From: Planctomycetota bacterium
GTDB lineage: Bacteria > Planctomycetota > Planctomycetia > Pirellulales > Pirellulaceae
NCBI GenBank assembly: GCA_019347795.1
Contig: JAHWKS010000376.1
Coordinates: 1-6,163, forward strand
DNA: 6,163 bases
Reading direction: 5' to 3'
The notes under the pieces are model-generated. The model was not told where the DNA came from. It did no database searches and saw only the letters and a list, made by a program, of their open reading frames with translations. The number at the start of each line of letters is the position of its first letter. Positions within the stretch are counted from its first letter, which is position 1. Of the stretch, positions 3,902-6,163 are shown one piece after another. A program made the position numbers and the translations under genes.

Positions 3902-6163
3902 ATGCGACGTTCTCTTCCCACGGACCGCTCTTCCGGCCGTTCCTCTATGCGGCGGGGGTGTGCCGTTCGCCGACGACTCCACATCCAATCTCTGGAGCCG
4001 CGGTGCATGTTGAGCGGCGATTGGCAAAACCCGGTGATCGCCGCGGACGTCGATTTTTCCGGGTTCGTGTCGCTGCAGGACCTTCTGATCATCGTCACCG
4101 ACTTGCGGGCCAGCGGCGTGCCGCACGATCTGACGAGTTCTTCGATCACGACGCCGGCGCCTGGGTGGTCACCGGCACGGCGACGGTAAGCGACGACGGC
4201 CAGACGCTCGTCTCCAACGAAGGCGTCCGCACACTCGGCTGGCGGTCCATCGGAGCGAATCCGGGAACCAGCACATCGCACAAACGCGGCGATGATCCCA
4301 AACAGCCGGACGACGAGGACGAGGAAGAGGAGGAAGACTGCTCCGACGTGGTGGTGCGGGGCGGCCGCGGCGACGTGATCCGCGTCGATCTCGGTCAAAG
4401 CGGCTGCACAATGTTCGAACGAGTCTCGCTTACCGGCGGCCAGGTCGTTTACCTGGGCGAGTCCGACGTGGGGCAAGGCGTTTTCTACTTCGTTCCTGAA
4501 ACGACGGTGACCGATCCGTTCGGCCTGATCCAAGCGACTTTCCGCGGAAAGCGGAGCGCCGACGGCGAAACGGACGAGAGCGTCCTACGCATCGACGGCA
4601 TCGACGTGGAGCCCGGTTATTCAAGTACCGGTCCAAACGCCGTGACGTTCGGCACGGGCCAACTCGACAACTACCGGCAACAGCAACGGCTTCGATTTCT
4701 CGGGTACCACGATCAAACGGGAAATAATGCTCAACTGTTGAGTGTCGATGGGATCGCTGGCCCGAAGACGCGGCACGCCATCGGTGTGTTCAATGCAGCG
4801 GTTCTCAATTCCGACCGCGTGGACGAAAACGCGTCCGTTCCCAATGCGGCAATCAACTCGCCCAATGCGCCAAGATGGGTTCCAGTGACGTTCGGAGCTG
4901 GAATTGTCGACGGGCAGAATGTCAAAGAAAACTGGCTCACGCATTGGGCCAGGGCGGTGCTTGACGCGGCGGACGCGCAATCGTCGACACCGCTCGTGTA
5001 TACGGGAGGGAGCATGCGCGGAGGCGGAGATACGCCGTTCCACGAAACGCATGAAGCGGGGATGGACATCGACATCAATATCGACCAGGCCAATCTGGTC
5101 ATTGGCCAAACGCCCACGCTAACGCCAACCGAGCAGTTCGTGCTCGACCAAATGCTCGCTTTCCACCGAGGCGCCGGCGCATCGATCGAGCGCATTATCA
5201 TCAGTTACGCGCGGCTTAGGGACGCGTTCAACGCCCAAACGATGACCACGATCGCCACGGTGCTTCCCGGCCATTTCAATCACTTTCACGTGGACGTAAA
5301 GCCTCAAGTCGCCACGTCGGCACAAGTAGGGGGCGAGGCGGAGGCGGGGATGATGAGCACCGTCCGCGGGTTCGGCGCCGACAGCCGGCTCTACTACCGC
5401 TTTTCCTTACCCGGAGGCGTCGAACTCGCCGGCCGCACAAATGCGCAGGGGCAGTTTACGACGGTGCTGCCGACCGACTCCGAATACACCCTTACCCTCT
5501 ACGACGCATCCACGAACCGCTCCGGCGTGTACCGCGGGATCAGCGGGGCAAGCGGCGCCACGACGCGGTTGGGGACGCTCATTCTCGATCAGTTCGGAGG
5601 ACTTGATGCGGACGGCGATCGCATTCCCGACGTCGGCGAGCGCGCCATCGGCACGGACCCCAATCAGGCGGACACCGACGGCGACGGAATCAGCGACAGT
5701 ACGGAGATCGAACAGAGCCTGAACCCGCTCGACGACCGCGAATCTCCTGTGGGCGTGACTGCCGCGACGGCCCTTGACGGCGCAGCGCAGGAGGTCGTCG
5801 TGGAGGCCGAAAGCGGTCGCGGCGGCCGTCAGCTTGCCTATCTCGCGACCGGCGATCATGGATTGGCGGTGGTGGATGTTTCTCGGTTTAATTCGCCCGT
5901 CGTGCTGGGGCAGGTGGACCTGCCGGGATTCAACGGCGACGTCGCCGTGGACGCCCATCGCGAACTTGCGGTGCTGGCGGCGGGCGACGCGGGGCTCCAC
6001 TTTGTGAACGTCGAAGATCCCATGCTTCCGCGAAGGATCGCCACCCGCCGCGGCGCGTTCAGCCGCGTCGAACTGCACGGAGGGATCGCCGTCGTGGCGA
6101 GTGGAGCGTTTGTGCAGGGCTTCGACGCCGTCTCCGCCGACCAAGTGTTCTCGCTGACGCTCC
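3902..6163 (+). CDS. large secreted LEPR-XLL protein with dockerin-like, PG-binding, MepA-like peptidase, TSP3 and LVIVD modules; frameshifted, 3' end outside window
   Basis: The ATG at 3902 (alternatively 3947) starts an Arg-rich leader ending in SLEPRCMLSGD (3989-4021), the planctomycete LEPR-XLL export motif. A dockerin-like EF-hand loop (DVDFSGFVSLQD, 4046-4081) follows. This part is in frame 2, which meets TAA at 4187. The rest is coherent only in frame 1, open from about 4140 to the edge. In order it holds: WVVTGTATVSDDG beta module (4162-4240); acidic run DDEDEEEEED (4309-4338); peptidoglycan-binding-like QQQRLRFLGY...VDGIAGPKTRHAI (4660-4809); MepA/M74-like zinc peptidase (about 4865-5310) with HETHEAGMDID (5041-5073) and HFNHFHVDV (5272-5298); carboxypeptidase-regulatory-like GRTNAQGQF domain (5335-5595); TSP3-like DADGDRIPD and DTDGDGISD repeats (5605-5742); LVIVD-like repeats, e.g. 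GLAVVDVSRFNSP (from 5830). It probably acts outside the cytoplasm on peptidoglycan or peptide stems, stabilised by calcium. The substrate is inferred. The total length is unknown. Confidence 0.85.
4120..4150 (+). other. apparent frameshift site in the large surface protein gene
   Basis: Frame 2 is convincing up to about GVPHDL (ending near 4132) and frame 1 is convincing from about FDHDAGAW (4141 on). Joining them needs one extra base, or loss of two, in this stretch. The local sequence AGTTCTTCGATC is not a classical X-XXY-YYZ slippery heptamer and no strong hairpin was noticed just after it, so programmed -1 frameshifting is less likely than a sequencing error or a genuine inactivating mutation. 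The frame 1 part has no early ATG of its own (first at about 4411), which argues against a separate downstream gene. Confidence 0.75.

Noticed and set aside
4125..4150. Programmed -1 ribosomal frameshift in the surface protein gene
   Set aside because: No classical slippery heptamer and no evident downstream stem or pseudoknot; a sequence error or mutation explains it more simply.
3799..4533. 244-codon minus-strand frame
   Set aside because: It is antisense to the LEPR-XLL leader, EF-hand and start of the surface protein; its translation has no recognisable motif.
5407..6144. 245-codon minus-strand frame
   Set aside because: It is antisense to the TSP3 and LVIVD repeats, which are clear in plus frame 1.

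Overview
The window looks like a GC-rich planctomycete chromosome, probably Pirellulales-like. The best evidence is at the right end: a secreted protein begins with an arginine-rich leader and an SLEPRCMLSGD motif (the LEPR-XLL N-terminus typical of planctomycete exported proteins). It continues with a dockerin-like EF-hand, thrombospondin type 3-like calcium repeats and LVIVD-type repeats. The ribosomal proteins and PheS fit the same assignment, and Shine-Dalgarno signals are weak, as is common in this phylum. This placement is inferred from motifs; no search was run.

Left part, minus strand, in transcription order from about 3.77 kb down to 1: a doubtful 31-residue ORF (3771-3676), a DUF58 membrane protein (3665-2358), a 144-nt spacer with leader-like hairpins, rpmI for L35 (2213-1971), a 102-nt spacer with an 8-bp hairpin, rplT for L20 (1868-1512), a 144-nt spacer filled by a long AT-rich inverted repeat (1415-1504), pheS (1367-342), and the first 103 codons of a NuoN-like membrane protein starting with GTG at 309. 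rpmI-rplT-pheS is the classical translation cluster, but infC is not upstream of rpmI (a DUF58 gene is there) and pheT is not downstream of pheS.

Right part, plus strand, from about 3.9 kb to the edge: one long gene, divergent from the DUF58 gene, open at the right end. It is read in two frames. The export leader and dockerin-like EF-hand are in frame 2, and everything after about 4.14 kb is in frame 1. One base is apparently missing (or two are extra) near 4120-4150, either a sequencing error or a real lesion. Past the shift the protein has a GTATVSDDG-type beta module, a ten-residue acidic run, a peptidoglycan-binding-like domain, a MepA-like (M74/LAS) zinc peptidase domain with the full His/Asp set, a carboxypeptidase-regulatory-like beta domain, TSP3-like repeats and LVIVD repeats. 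This putative exported cell-wall hydrolase inside a large calcium-binding surface protein is the most interesting item in the window.

The left half is housekeeping sequence with unusual neighbours and a striking intergenic hairpin. The right half is accessory or surface-related. No tRNA, rRNA, CRISPR array, transposase or phage gene was seen.
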